A DNA stretch of 64,000 nucleotides from Rhizobacter sp. SG703 (GTDB lineage Bacteria; Pseudomonadota; Gammaproteobacteria; Burkholderiales; Burkholderiaceae_C): contig NZ_JAAZQK010000001.1 in NCBI RefSeq assembly GCF_012275445.1, forward strand, positions 648,594 through 712,593. The letters run 5' to 3'. Positions 1 to 8,600 of this stretch are shown one piece after another (position 1 is the stretch's first letter; each line of letters starts with the position of its first letter). Below the pieces are notes generated by a model. It searched no databases and had not been told where the DNA came from. It saw nothing but the letters and a program-made list of their open reading frames with translations. The translations under genes and the position numbers were made by a program.

Positions 1-1451
1 TGTACAACGCCCGCGAGGTGATGGACGGCGAGTTCCGGCGCGATCCGGCGAACCGTGCGACCTTCATGCAGATCCTGCGCCAGCCCGAAGGCCAGACGCA
101 TGCCTTCCGGCTGATGAACCAGACCAGCGTGCTGGGTCGCTACCTGTGGGTGTTCCGGCGCATTGTCGGGCAGATGCAGCACGACCTGTTCCACGTCTAC
201 ACGGTGGACCAGCACATCCTGATGGTGCTGCGCAACGTGCGGCGCTTCTTCATCCCGGAGCATGCGCACGAGTACCCGTTCTGCTCGCAGCTCGCGTCCA
301 CCTGGGACCGGCCGTACGTGCTGTACATCGCCGCGCTGTTCCATGACGTGGCCAAGGGGCGCGGCGGCGACCACTCCGACCTGGGTGCGGTCGAGGCGCG
401 GCGCTTCTGCCGCGACCACGGGATCGACAAGGACGACACCGCGCTGATCGAGTTCCTGGTCAAGGGCCACCTGACGATGTCGCGCATCGCGCAGAAGGAA
501 GACCTGAGCGACCCCGAGGTCATCGGCAACTTCGCGACGCTGGTCGGCACCGAGCGCCGGCTGACCGCGCTGTACCTGCTGACGGTGGCCGACATCCGCG
601 GCACCAGCCCGAAGGTGTGGAATGCCTGGAAGGGCAAGCTGCTCGAGGACCTGTACCGGCTGACCTTGCGCGCGCTGGGCGGCGCGACGCCGAACCTCGA
701 CGCCGAGATCGAGGCCCGCCGCCAGGATGCGCGGCACACGCTGAACCTGTACTCGCTGCTGCCGGGCACCGAGGTGCCGCTGTGGAAGACGCTGGAGCTG
801 AGCTACTTCGCGCGGCACGATGCCGGCGACATCGCCTGGCATGCACGCTCGCTGTTCCGCCACGTGACCAGCACCGAGCCGATCGTGCGGGCGCGGCTGT
901 CGTCGGTCGGCGAAGGTCTGCAGGTGCTGGTGTACGCGCCCGACCGCCCTGATTTGTTCGCGCGCATCTGCGGGTACTTCGACGGCGCCGGCTTCAACAT
1001 CCTCGACGCCAAGATCCACACGACGCGCGCCGGCTATGCGCTCGACACCTTCCAGGTGATCAGCCCGCAGATGGAGCACCACTACCGCGACCTGATCTCG
1101 CTGGTGGAGACGCAGGCGGCGCTGGCATTGAAGGCCGACGGGCCGCTGCCCGACCCGAGCCGCGGCCGGCTGTCGCGCCGCGTGAAGTCGTTCCCGATCA
1201 CGCCGCGCGTGCTGCTGCGCCCCGACGAGCGTGGCCAGCGCTGGCTGCTGTCGGTGTCGACCAGCGACCGCTCCGGCCTGCTGTACGCGATCGCGCGGGT
1301 GCTGGCGCGGCACCACATCAACCTGCAGCTCGCGAAGATCACGACGCTCGGCGAGCGCGTCGAAGACACCTTCCTGATCGACGGCTCGGCGCTGCAGCAG
1401 AACCGGGCGCAGATCGAGATCGAGAGCGAATTGTTGGACGCGATCACATAG
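1..1451 (+). CDS. glnD: [Protein-PII] uridylyltransferase/uridylyl-removing enzyme, C-terminal part (5' end outside window)
   Basis: GlnD senses glutamine and uridylylates or deuridylylates the PII proteins, setting nitrogen assimilation. The reading frame is open from the first bases of the window, so the N-terminal nucleotidyltransferase domain lies upstream; about 483 residues are visible of a family that usually has 850-900. An HD domain is visible near its start (histidine in [11 protein letters not shown], then the HD pair in [15 protein letters not shown]), followed by two ACT domains: one at about 900-1100 ([19 protein letters not shown]) and one at the C-terminus at about 1245-1430 ([19 protein letters not shown]). 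The stop is TAG. The next gene is convergent, 41 bp away. The assignment is secure from the HD-ACT-ACT order; internal methionines in this frame should not be taken as the start. Confidence 0.95.
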   Translation, partial: YNAREVMDGEFRRDPANRATFMQILRQPEGQTHAFRLMNQTSVLGRYLWVFRRIVGQMQHDLFHVYTVDQHILMVLRNVRRFFIPEHAHEYPFCSQLASTWDRPYVLYIAALFHDVAKGRGGDHSDLGAVEARRFCRDHGIDKDDTALIEFLVKGHLTMSRIAQKEDLSDPEVIGNFATLVGTERRLTALYLLTVADIRGTSPKVWNAWKGKLLEDLYRLTLRALGGATPNLDAEIEARRQDARHTLNLYSLLPGTEVPLWKTLELSYFARHDAGDIAWHARSLFRHVTSTEPIVRARLSSVGEGLQVLVYAPDRPDLFARICGYFDGAGFNILDAKIHTTRAGYALDTFQVISPQMEHHYRDLISLVETQAALALKADGPLPDPSRGRLSRRVKSFPITPRVLLRPDERGQRWLLSVSTSDRSGLLYAIARVLARHHINLQLAKITTLGERVEDTFLIDGSALQQNRAQIEIESELLDAIT

Positions 1452-1492
1452 CGTGTGTGCTGCGCGCCAATCGCGTCAACCGAGATCGAGAT

Positions 1493-2932
1493 TCACTCAG
1501 GAACCGCGATCACCTTGCCGGGGTTCAGGATGTTCAGCGGGTCCCACGCTCGCTTCAGCTGGCGCATCAGGTGCACCGCGTTGGCGTCGAACTCCTCGGT
1601 CAGCAGCACCACCTTCTGCGCGCCGATGCCGTGCTCGGCGGTGCAGGTGCCTTCCATGCGCAGCGCCCGGCTCATCATCCGCTGGTTCAATCGCTCGGCC
1701 TCGGCCATCTCGGCCGGATTGTCCGGGTCGGCAATGATCAGGCACAGCAGGTGGCCGTCGCCCACATGACCGAACAGCGGGCACAGCAGCGATGACCGCC
1801 GCGTGTCCTCGATGGTCTCCTCGATGCACTGCGCAAGCCGCGACAAGGGCACGCAGGCATCGGTCGTGAAGGTGCGCCAGCCCGGCCGCAGCCGCTCGCA
1901 GGCGGCGAACGCGGTGTGGCGCGCGCTCCACAAGCGGGTGCGGGCTTCCGGCTGGTCGGCCCAGTCGTAGTCGTCGCCGCGGTGTTCGCGTGCGATGTCG
2001 CGCACGATCTCGGCCTGCTCGGCCACGCCGGCCGGCGTGCCATGGAATTCCAGGAACAACGTCGGCCGCTCGGTGAACAGCGTGTCGGTGTGCAGGTTGA
2101 CGGCGCGCAGCGCCAGCGCGTCCATGAACTCGGCACGGGCCAGCGGAACGCCGGTCTGGATGGTCTGGATCACCGTGTCGACCGCGCTGCGCACGTCGGG
2201 GAAGGTGCACACCGCCGTCGCGATCGCGTCGGGCCGCGGGTACAGCCGCACCGTCACTTCGGTGATGATGCCCAGCGTGCCTTCGCTGCCGACGAAGATG
2301 CGCGTCAGGTCGTAGCCGGCCGACGACTTCTTGGCCCGGCGCGCGGTGCGGATGATCCGGCCTTCGGCGGTGACGACCGTGAGCGCCAGCACGTTCTCGC
2401 GCATCGTGCCGTAGCGCACCGCGCTCGTGCCGCCGGCACGCGTCGCGGCCATCCCGCCGAGCGAGGCCTTCGAGCCGGGGTCGATCGGGAAGAACAGCCC
2501 GGTGTCCTTCACCTCGGCATTCAGCTGCTCGCGGGTGACGCCGGCCTGCACCGTCGCGGTCAGGTCCTGCGCATTGATGGTCATCACCTCGTCCATCTCG
2601 GACAGGTCGATCGAGATGCCGCCCACATGGCCGAGCACATGGCGCTCGAGCGACGAGAACATGCCGAAGGCAGTCACCGCGACCCGGTGCATCGCGCACA
2701 GCCGGACGATCTCGGCGACCTCCTCGGTCGCGTGGGCGAAGACAACGCCGTCGGGCGCCGTCGTGTCCGACGGCGACGCCTCGCAGCCGTGCTGCTCGCG
2801 CATCGAGCGGCCGAGCTTGAAGCGCAGGCCGAAGCGGTGTCGCAACGCGTCGAGCAGCGCCATCGGCGCACCCGTCAGCACGGTCGCGGGAGGGGCCGCA
2901 AAGGCGGCGGCAGCAGTCGCAAGATCGATCAT
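1493..2932 (-). CDS. FAD-linked oxidase, D-lactate/2-hydroxyacid dehydrogenase (cytochrome) type
   Basis: A 479-residue flavoprotein of the GlcD/Dld family, which oxidises D-2-hydroxyacids (D-lactate, glycolate) and passes electrons to cytochrome c or quinone. The FAD-binding domain covers roughly residues 45-225, with the typical stretches DPGSKASLGGMAATRAGGTS and FVGSEGTLGIITEVTV. The C-terminal FAD-oxidase domain has HVGDGHLLCLI and ends with CTAEHGIGAQK and LNILNPGKV. The ATG at 2930-2932 is chosen because AGAGGA lies just upstream; the 14-residue in-frame extension lacks a ribosome binding site. It has its own upstream region (2933-3133) although the LysR gene lies immediately upstream on the same strand. 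The substrate cannot be fixed from sequence; D-lactate is the most likely. Confidence 0.88.
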   Translation of the reverse strand: MIDLATAAAAFAAPPATVLTGAPMALLDALRHRFGLRFKLGRSMREQHGCEASPSDTTAPDGVVFAHATEEVAEIVRLCAMHRVAVTAFGMFSSLERHVLGHVGGISIDLSEMDEVMTINAQDLTATVQAGVTREQLNAEVKDTGLFFPIDPGSKASLGGMAATRAGGTSAVRYGTMRENVLALTVVTAEGRIIRTARRAKKSSAGYDLTRIFVGSEGTLGIITEVTVRLYPRPDAIATAVCTFPDVRSAVDTVIQTIQTGVPLARAEFMDALALRAVNLHTDTLFTERPTLFLEFHGTPAGVAEQAEIVRDIAREHRGDDYDWADQPEARTRLWSARHTAFAACERLRPGWRTFTTDACVPLSRLAQCIEETIEDTRRSSLLCPLFGHVGDGHLLCLIIADPDNPAEMAEAERLNQRMMSRALRMEGTCTAEHGIGAQKVVLLTEEFDANAVHLMRQLKRAWDPLNILNPGKVIAVPE

Positions 2933-3133
2933 GTGGTCCTCTCTGACAACGTCAAGTGAGACGGCGGTGAACACGGCGCCTGTTGGCCGGCGCTCGGCAA
3001 GGTGGAAAGACTAGCGACGAATCGCCGCGAGCGCGCCGGCAGCGCCATAGCTTTTCGAGAACGCGCCATCTGCTTCAGCGATCACGGTCACCGACCGGCA
3101 CCGCGCGACTGCAATTTCTTGCAGCCGCACGGG
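2933..3133 (-). promoter_or_regulatory. Intergenic promoter region of the FAD oxidase gene with a shared 39-bp element (3044-3082)
   Basis: This 200-bp gap holds no gene. At 3044-3082 lies an element that, read on the minus strand, matches the element at 6305-6343 in 27 of 39 aligned positions without gaps (hand alignment), including an 11-base identical core GCAGATGGCGC and an identical TATGGC end. The two copies stand upstream of the FAD oxidase gene and the acetolactate-synthase-like gene, on either side of the LysR gene. A common operator, possibly for that regulator, is inference. Confidence 0.45.
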
Positions 3134-4075
3134 TCATGCGCCGGCGCTCAACAGGCGCACGCCGCGCCACGACGCATTGCGCACCGCATGGCGGATCGCG
3201 GTGGTGGCGGCCGCCAGCACGCATTCGGCGGCACGCGTCTGCTTGACGACGGTGGTCGCGCACACCGACACCGTGCGCGTGATCGACGGCCGCGTGATCT
3301 CGATCACCGCGAGCTTCTTCTGCAGCACATCGAGCTCGATGCTGGGCCACGACAGCACGGTCGCGGCGATGTCGGTCGCGACCGCCTGCTTCAGCAGCGT
3401 CAGCGAGTTCATCTCGGCGATGACGGTCGGCGGCGACAGGCCCTCGCGCATCATCACGCGCTCGACGCGGTGGCGCACGCCCTGCTCCAGCCCCGGCAGC
3501 ACCAGCTCGATGCCCTGCAGTTCACGCAGCGTGATCACCTTGCGACGCGCCAGCCGCGACTTCGGGTTGACGACCAGGAACAGCCGCTCCTCCATCACGC
3601 GCACCATGTCCAGCCCTTCGAGGTTGCCGTCGTCGAACGCGATGCCGAGCATCAGGCGGCCGCTCTTGACCCATTCGAGCACCGTGCCGCTCAGCTCCTC
3701 GTAGACCTGCAGCCGGATCGCCGGATAGCGCGTGCGGACCTCGTTGAAGATCGGCAGGCCGAGCGGCGCGACCATGCACAGCGGCATGCCGATGCCGACG
3801 TGCCCGGTCGGCTCGGTCGAGCAGCTGGTGACCGCATCGTGCGCATCGTCGGCATGCTTCAGGATCGCCTGCGCATAGCGGTACAGGTGCAGTCCGCATT
3901 CGGTCGGCGACACGCCGCGCGAGCTGCGGTTCAGCAGCAGGCTCTTGAACTCGTCCTCCAGTGCGGCCACCTGGTGGCTCAGTGCGGATTGCGCAACGTG
4001 CAGCACGCCGGCCGCGCGGGACAGGCTGCCCATGTCCACGATGCGCACGAAGTAGCGAAGCTGTCTCAACTCGAT
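3134..4075 (-). CDS. LysR-family transcriptional regulator (apparent ATC start)
   Basis: A 313-residue LysR-type regulator: an N-terminal winged helix-turn-helix (residues 1-60, RQLRYFVRIVDMGSLSRAAG ... LSHQVAALEDEFKSLLLNRS) and a C-terminal effector-binding domain (about 90-300). Members of this subgroup typically begin MELRQLRYF; here the codon in the place of that Met is ATC (4073-4075), preceded by AGGAGG at 4084-4089 with ideal 8-base spacing. Other in-frame starts are TTG at 4067-4069 (spacing too long) and GTG at 4100-4102 (no ribosome binding site, adds nine residues). It lies 55 bp downstream of the acetolactate-synthase-like gene on the same strand and may share its transcript. Likely targets are the two flanking genes, whose upstream regions share a 39-bp element. 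Family certain, start uncertain. Confidence 0.85.
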   Translation of the reverse strand: MELRQLRYFVRIVDMGSLSRAAGVLHVAQSALSHQVAALEDEFKSLLLNRSSRGVSPTECGLHLYRYAQAILKHADDAHDAVTSCSTEPTGHVGIGMPLCMVAPLGLPIFNEVRTRYPAIRLQVYEELSGTVLEWVKSGRLMLGIAFDDGNLEGLDMVRVMEERLFLVVNPKSRLARRKVITLRELQGIELVLPGLEQGVRHRVERVMMREGLSPPTVIAEMNSLTLLKQAVATDIAATVLSWPSIELDVLQKKLAVIEITRPSITRTVSVCATTVVKQTRAAECVLAAATTAIRHAVRNASWRGVRLLSAGA

Positions 4076-4130
4076 TTTCTCGTCCTCCTGGGGGGCGTCC
4101 ACCCGCGCCGCATGCCGCGCGGTCGCGGGT

Positions 4131-6065
4131 TCAGCGCTCGCGCGCCAAGGCGGGCCGGGTCCGTCCCTGCTCGACCGCTGGTCCGGCCGCTGGTTCGACG
4201 ACCGGTTCGACGACCGGCTCGACGACCGGCTCGACCGCCGGCTCGACCGCCGGCTCGACCGCCGGCCCGTCCACGGGCTCGAATCGCAACGGATCGGCGA
4301 GCGACAGGTCGACCTGCAGCAGGTAGGGTTCATCGCTGGCGAGGCATTCGGCGATCGCCCGCTCGATCGCGGCGGCCGACTTCAGCCGGTGGATGCGCCA
4401 TCCGAAGGCGCGCGCGACTGCCGCGATGTCGGGGCGCTGGATCATCACCGACGGCGACGCCGCACAGGCCGCGGCACTGCGACGCAGGTCTGCCACCGGC
4501 GGCGGGAAAACGATCAGCTTCAACGGCCAGCCGTGGTCGTAGACGGACTGCAGCTCATGCAGCGTCGGCAGCAGCGCGTTCGCATCGCTCAGGCACACCA
4601 CCGGCCGCCGCGGTTGCGCCGCCAGCACGCCGATCGCCGCGGGCAGCGCGAAGCCCGGCATGCCGACACCCGCCGACACCAGCCAGCGGCCCGGGAAGCG
4701 GTGCTGCAGGTGGCGTGCACCGGCCCCCTGCGCCAGGCCATCGTCGACGGTCACGACGGCATCGAGCGACGCCAGCGGATCGCGCAGCGCGCGCAGCACC
4801 TGGTCGGCGATCGGCGCCCGGGGCTGCAGTACGTCGGCCGGCGCGGCCTCGTGCCGCCAGCCGTCGATCGCCTGCCACCACGGCAGCAGCCGGGCGCTTG
4901 CTCCGTCGTCGGCCGCGACGCGGAACGCGGGGTCCTGCAGCCAGTGCTGCCCGAGCCCCTTCAGCACCTCGGCGCAATCGCCGACCAGCGGCGTGGCGGC
5001 CGGACTGATCTTGTTGATGCTGGTCGGGTCGATGTCGACATGGATCAACGCGCCCGGCAGGCTCTCGCCGCGCGGCCACGACCGCTCGTCGAGGCGCGTG
5101 CCGACGCAGATCACCAGGTCGGCGTGACGCAGCGCCAGGTTCGCGACCGGGCTGCCCTGTTCGCCGAGGCAGCCCAGGCAGCGGCGATCGGTCGACGGCA
5201 GCGCGCCGAGCGCCGACATCGTCAGCACGCACGGCAGGTCGGCCACCTGCGCGAATGCGGCCAGCGCCTCGCTGGCGGCAGCACCGGAGCGGATCACGCC
5301 GCCGCCGGCGTACAGCACCGGCCGGCGCGCGGCGCGGATCAGTGCGACCGAGTGCACGAGCCGTCGGTCGGGCGGCGAGCGGGGCACCTGGCCCGCACGC
5401 GAGCCGCTGCGCGCGGCCATCGCCGCGGCGCTGCCGGTTGCCGGCCGCCGCACCGGCACCTGGGTGCGCTGCACGTCGATCGGCACCTCGAGCAGCACCG
5501 GCCCGCAGCGTCCGTTGCGCGCGACCTGCACCGCACGGTCGACGATGTCGGCCGCATCGTAGGCCGCGTCGATGCGCCGGCTCCATTTGGTCACCGAGCG
5601 GGTGATGCCCAGCGCATCGCACTCGCGGAACGCATCGGTACCGATCAGCGCCGAATCCACCTGCCCGGCCAGGCACAACACCGGCACCGAGTCGGCCATC
5701 GAGCTCATCAGCCCCGCGACGGCCGCCGCCACGCCGGACCCGCCCGACACCAGCACCGCGGCCATCTGCCCGGTCGCCTTCGCGTAACCCTCGGCGGCGT
5801 GCACGGCGGCCCGCTCCTGCGACAGGCGCACGACGCGCACGCCGGCGCGCGCACCGAGCGCCTCGCACAGCGGAGCGATCAAGGCCCCGCCGCTGCACAG
5901 GAAGAACATCGTCACGTCGCGGTCGACCAGCGCCTGGACGACGGCCTGCGATCCGGACTGGCGGCGCGCCGTCAGTTCGAGTCGGCGAGAGCCCGGCCGG
6001 CTGTCGTCGGACGGATCGGGCACTGGCTCGGGGAGGGGATGGGCGGGGGGCTGGGAGTGCTCCAT
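4131..6065 (-). CDS. Acetolactate-synthase-like ThDP-family protein with degenerate cofactor motif and VEP-repeat tail
   Basis: 644 residues with the three-domain fold of the ThDP-dependent decarboxylase/acetolactate synthase family. The N-terminal domain keeps the cofactor-activating Glu (E84 in SQERAAVHAAEGYA) and the family stretch LAGQVDSALIGTDAFRECD. In the C-terminal domain the metal/ThDP signature is broken: the GDG triplet reads Ser-Asp-Ala (residues 493-495) and the distal Asn-Asn reads Pro-Pro (521-522). Either ThDP binds differently or the protein has lost catalysis. After the family's normal end comes a tail of VEP repeats (12-bp DNA repeat, 4193-4264). ATG at 6063-6065 is preferred; the frame runs on upstream to a TTG at 6152 through repeats. 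It is probably first in a transcript with the LysR gene. Substrate unknown; it should not be annotated ilvB. Confidence 0.8.
   Translation of the reverse strand: MEHSQPPAHPLPEPVPDPSDDSRPGSRRLELTARRQSGSQAVVQALVDRDVTMFFLCSGGALIAPLCEALGARAGVRVVRLSQERAAVHAAEGYAKATGQMAAVLVSGGSGVAAAVAGLMSSMADSVPVLCLAGQVDSALIGTDAFRECDALGITRSVTKWSRRIDAAYDAADIVDRAVQVARNGRCGPVLLEVPIDVQRTQVPVRRPATGSAAAMAARSGSRAGQVPRSPPDRRLVHSVALIRAARRPVLYAGGGVIRSGAAASEALAAFAQVADLPCVLTMSALGALPSTDRRCLGCLGEQGSPVANLALRHADLVICVGTRLDERSWPRGESLPGALIHVDIDPTSINKISPAATPLVGDCAEVLKGLGQHWLQDPAFRVAADDGASARLLPWWQAIDGWRHEAAPADVLQPRAPIADQVLRALRDPLASLDAVVTVDDGLAQGAGARHLQHRFPGRWLVSAGVGMPGFALPAAIGVLAAQPRRPVVCLSDANALLPTLHELQSVYDHGWPLKLIVFPPPVADLRRSAAACAASPSVMIQRPDIAAVARAFGWRIHRLKSAAAIERAIAECLASDEPYLLQVDLSLADPLRFEPVDGPAVEPAVEPAVEPVVEPVVEPVVEPAAGPAVEQGRTRPALARER
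4193..4264. repeat. Six tandem 12-bp repeats coding the VEP tail
   Basis: Six consecutive 12-bp units (two GTTCGACGACCG, then GCTCGACGACCG, then three GCTCGACCGCCG) fill 72 bp at the 3' end of the acetolactate-synthase-like gene. On the coding (minus) strand each unit encodes a four-residue step of Pro-[Ala/Val]-Val-Glu type. The graded sequence variants indicate stepwise slippage expansion, so the copy number may vary between strains. Confidence 0.9.
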
Positions 6066-6103
6066 GCGGGGGCTCTGCACGCTGACGGGACGGGGGGACA
6101 GCA

Positions 6104-6145
6104 ACGAAACAACGGCGACGAAACAGCGGCGACGAAACAAGCAGG
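6104..6145. repeat. Three 14-bp direct repeats upstream of the acetolactate-synthase-like gene
   Basis: Three contiguous 14-bp copies at 6104-6117 (ACGAAACAACGGCG), 6118-6131 (ACGAAACAGCGGCG) and 6132-6145 (ACGAAACAAGCAGG, diverged at its end) lie 39-80 bp upstream of the ATG at 6065. The position suits an array of regulator sites or a structured leader; function is inference. The rest of 6066-6489 holds the shared 39-bp element and the phaB terminator and no recognisable gene. Confidence 0.7.
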
Positions 6146-6304
6146 ACGGCAACGGCGAGCCGATCGCGGCGGGGCGCCAGCTTGCGTCTCAATTGCGGGG
6201 AAATCGTGCAGGCCGATGGGCCGGGTTCCCCGCCGGCTGCGGATGGGTGAATCCGGCGGCGCGTGGCGAATGGGTGCGAATGCTAGTGAGCTTTCGCGAG
6301 GCGG

Positions 6305-6343
6305 GCCATATCCTCTGTCGATAGCGCCATCTGCGAAATCGAT
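6305..6343 (-). promoter_or_regulatory. Second copy of the shared 39-bp promoter element
   Basis: Read on the minus strand it matches 3044-3082 at 27 of 39 positions. Its centre, GATGGCGCTATC, is a near-perfect palindrome (10 of 12), as expected for a dimeric regulator. It lies 240 bp upstream of the acetolactate-synthase-like ATG. Whether it is an operator, a promoter core or both is not known. Confidence 0.45.
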
Positions 6344-6418
6344 GGCCCGGGTCGAGGTGGCTCAGCGTGGTGCAAGAAAGTGCAGGTGTACCCCGCGAAC
6401 ATCGTTGCAGGCGCGATG

Positions 6419-6458
6419 AAAACAGCCCCGGCCGCCAGCGTGCTGGCAACCGGGGCTG
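6419..6458 (-). terminator. Rho-independent terminator of the phaCAB operon
   Basis: A perfect 9-bp inverted repeat, CAGCCCCGG (6423-6431) and CCGGGGCTG (6450-6458), encloses a second 6-bp stem, GCCAGC/GCTGGC. On the minus strand the stem is followed directly by TTTT (complement of 6419-6422). It lies 31 bp beyond the phaB stop, the right place to end the phaC-phaA-phaB transcript. Confidence 0.85.
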
Positions 6459-6489
6459 CGGGAACAGCGAACGGTGGCGCGCGCGGGCG

Positions 6490-7227
6490 TCAGCCCATGT
6501 GCAGCCCGCCGTTGACCGAGAAGTCGGCGCCGGTCGCGAAGCCGGATTCGTCGGAGGCCACCCACGACACGATGGACGCGATGTCGTCCGGCGTGCCCAG
6601 GCGCTTGACCGGGATGCCGGCGACGATCTTGTCGAGCACGTCCTGGCGGATCGACTTGACCATGTCGGTCGCGATGTAGCCCGGCGACACGGTGTTGACC
6701 GTCACGCCCTTGCTCGCCACTTCCTGCGCCAGCGCCATCGTGAAGCCATGCATGCCGGCCTTCGCCGCGGAGTAGTTGGTCTGGCCGAACTGGCCCTTCT
6801 CGCCGTTGACCGAGCTGATGTTGATGATGCGGCCCCAGCCCTTTTCGAGCATGTCGTCGATCACCTGCTTGGTGACGTTGAACAGGCTGGTCAGGTTGGT
6901 CTCGATCACCGCATCCCAGTCGGCGCGGCTCATCTTGCGGAACATGCCGTCACGCGTGATGCCGGCGTTGTTGACCAGCACGTCGATCGGGCCGAACTCG
7001 GCCTTGGTCTTCTGGAACGCCGACACGGTGGAATCCCAGTCGCCGACATTGCCGACCGACGCGTGGAAGGTGAAGCCCAGCGCCTTCTGCTCGGTCAGCC
7101 ATTTCGTGTAGTCGCGGCTCGGGCCGCAGCCCGCGACGACGAGGAAGCCGTCCTTGTGCAGGCGCTGGCACATCGTGGTGCCGATGCCGCCCATGCCACC
7201 GGTGACGTAGGCGATCTTCTGAGTCAT
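6490..7227 (-). CDS. phaB: Acetoacetyl-CoA reductase (PHB synthesis)
   Basis: A 245-residue short-chain dehydrogenase that reduces acetoacetyl-CoA to (R)-3-hydroxybutyryl-CoA with NADPH, the second step of polyhydroxybutyrate synthesis. The cofactor-binding start is VTGGMGGIGTTMCQRL (residues 8-23), NNAG is near residue 90, the catalytic Ser is in ISSVNGEKGQFGQ and the YxxxK pair is in TNYSAAKAG. Length and sequence match phaB products closely. The ATG at 7225-7227 follows AGGAGA with 8-base spacing; an upstream in-frame start at 7290 has no such signal. It is last in phaC-phaA-phaB, 116 bp after phaA, and a strong terminator follows. Confidence 0.95.
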   Translation of the reverse strand: MTQKIAYVTGGMGGIGTTMCQRLHKDGFLVVAGCGPSRDYTKWLTEQKALGFTFHASVGNVGDWDSTVSAFQKTKAEFGPIDVLVNNAGITRDGMFRKMSRADWDAVIETNLTSLFNVTKQVIDDMLEKGWGRIINISSVNGEKGQFGQTNYSAAKAGMHGFTMALAQEVASKGVTVNTVSPGYIATDMVKSIRQDVLDKIVAGIPVKRLGTPDDIASIVSWVASDESGFATGADFSVNGGLHMG

Positions 7228-7343
7228 TCTTTTCTCTCCTGAAATGGTATGCAGACACCCGAGCGTCGTCGCGCCGGGGTGCCGCGTCAACCGGGGTTCG
7301 CCCTGGGCTCACCCTGGCTTAATGTTCACGCCCGGCGTGGTGC

Positions 7344-8522
7344 TCAGCGCTCGACCGTCAAGGCAACACCCATGCCACCGCCGATGCACAGGCTGGCGAT
7401 GCCCTTCTTCGCATTGCGGCGCTGCATCTCGTGCAGCAGGGTCACCAGGATGCGGCAGCCGGATGCACCGATCGGGTGCCCGATCGCGATCGCGCCGCCG
7501 TTGACATTCACCTTGCTGACGTCCCAGCCCATCTCGGTGTTGACCGCGCAGGCCTGGGCCGCGAAGGCTTCGTTGATCTCGAGCAGGTCGAGCTCGCCCG
7601 GCTTCCAGCCGGCGCGCTGCAGCGCCTTCTGCGAGGCCGGCACCGGCCCGATCCCCATCAGCGCCGGGTCGAGCGCCACCGTCGCATAGCTCTTGATGCG
7701 CGCGAGCGGCGTCAGGCCGAGCTGGTCGGCCTTCTTCGCGCTCATCACGACCACGCCGGCCGCGCCGTCGTTCAGGCCCGAGGCATTGCCGGCCGTCACG
7801 CCGCCGGCCTTGTCGAAGGCCGGGCGCAGGCCCGCCAGCGCTTCGGCGTTGGTCTTGCGGTTGATGAACTCGTCGGCCGCGAAGACGATCGGGTCGCCCT
7901 TCTTCTGCGCGATGCTGAACGGCACGATCTCGTCCTTGAAGCGCCCGGCATCCTGCGCGGCGGCCGCCTTCTGCTGCGAGGCCAGCGCCAGCGCGTCCTG
8001 CGCCTCGCGGCTCACGCCGAACTTCTTCGCGACGTTCTCGGCGGTGATGCCCATGTGGTATTGGTTGTACACATCCCACAGGCCGTCGGTGATCATCGAG
8101 TCGACCAGTTTCCAGTCGCCCATGCGCTGGCCTTCGCGCGAGTTCGGCAGCACGTGCGGTGCGAGGCTCATGCTTTCCTGGCCGCCGGCGATCACGATCT
8201 CGGAATCGCCGTCGCGGATGGCCTGTGCCGCCAGCATCACCGCCTTCAGGCCGGAGCCGCAGACCGCGTTGATGGTCAGCGCCGGCACCGCCTGCGGCAG
8301 CCCGGCCTTGATGACGGCCTGGCGCGCCGGGTTCTGGCCCGAGCCGGCGGTGAGCACCTGGCCGAGGATGACCTCGTTGACCTGGTCGCCGCTGAGCTTC
8401 GCGCGCTTCAGCAGTTCGGCGATGACGGCCGCGCCGAGCTCGGGGGCCGGCGTCTTGGCGAGGGAGCCTCCGAACTTGCCGACGGCGGTGCGGGTGGCGG
8501 CGACGATGACGATGTCGGACAT
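7344..8522 (-). CDS. phaA: Acetyl-CoA acetyltransferase (beta-ketothiolase)
   Basis: A 392-residue biosynthetic thiolase that condenses two acetyl-CoA to acetoacetyl-CoA, feeding phaB. The nucleophilic Cys is in [11 protein letters not shown] (near residue 88), the catalytic His in [12 protein letters not shown] and the second catalytic Cys in [12 protein letters not shown] close to the C-terminus. Length is normal for the family. The ATG at 8520-8522 follows AGGAG. It sits 78 bp after phaC and 116 bp before phaB on the same strand, the classical phaCAB order, so one transcript is expected. The 116-bp gap before phaB contains no gene. Confidence 0.95.
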   Translation of the reverse strand: MSDIVIVAATRTAVGKFGGSLAKTPAPELGAAVIAELLKRAKLSGDQVNEVILGQVLTAGSGQNPARQAVIKAGLPQAVPALTINAVCGSGLKAVMLAAQAIRDGDSEIVIAGGQESMSLAPHVLPNSREGQRMGDWKLVDSMITDGLWDVYNQYHMGITAENVAKKFGVSREAQDALALASQQKAAAAQDAGRFKDEIVPFSIAQKKGDPIVFAADEFINRKTNAEALAGLRPAFDKAGGVTAGNASGLNDGAAGVVVMSAKKADQLGLTPLARIKSYATVALDPALMGIGPVPASQKALQRAGWKPGELDLLEINEAFAAQACAVNTEMGWDVSKVNVNGGAIAIGHPIGASGCRILVTLLHEMQRRNAKKGIASLCIGGGMGVALTVER

Positions 8523-8600
8523 GAAAGTCTCCTGTTGACGGATGTTGGTCGGAATGTGGTGCCGTGCGGGGTCGCGGTCAAGCGCGGGCGGCGTTCGACT

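Noticed and set aside
6066..6152. N-terminal extension of the acetolactate-synthase-like protein from TTG at 6152
   Set aside because: It reads through the 14-bp repeats, gives a Phe/Arg/Cys-rich peptide unlike the family, and has no ribosome binding site.
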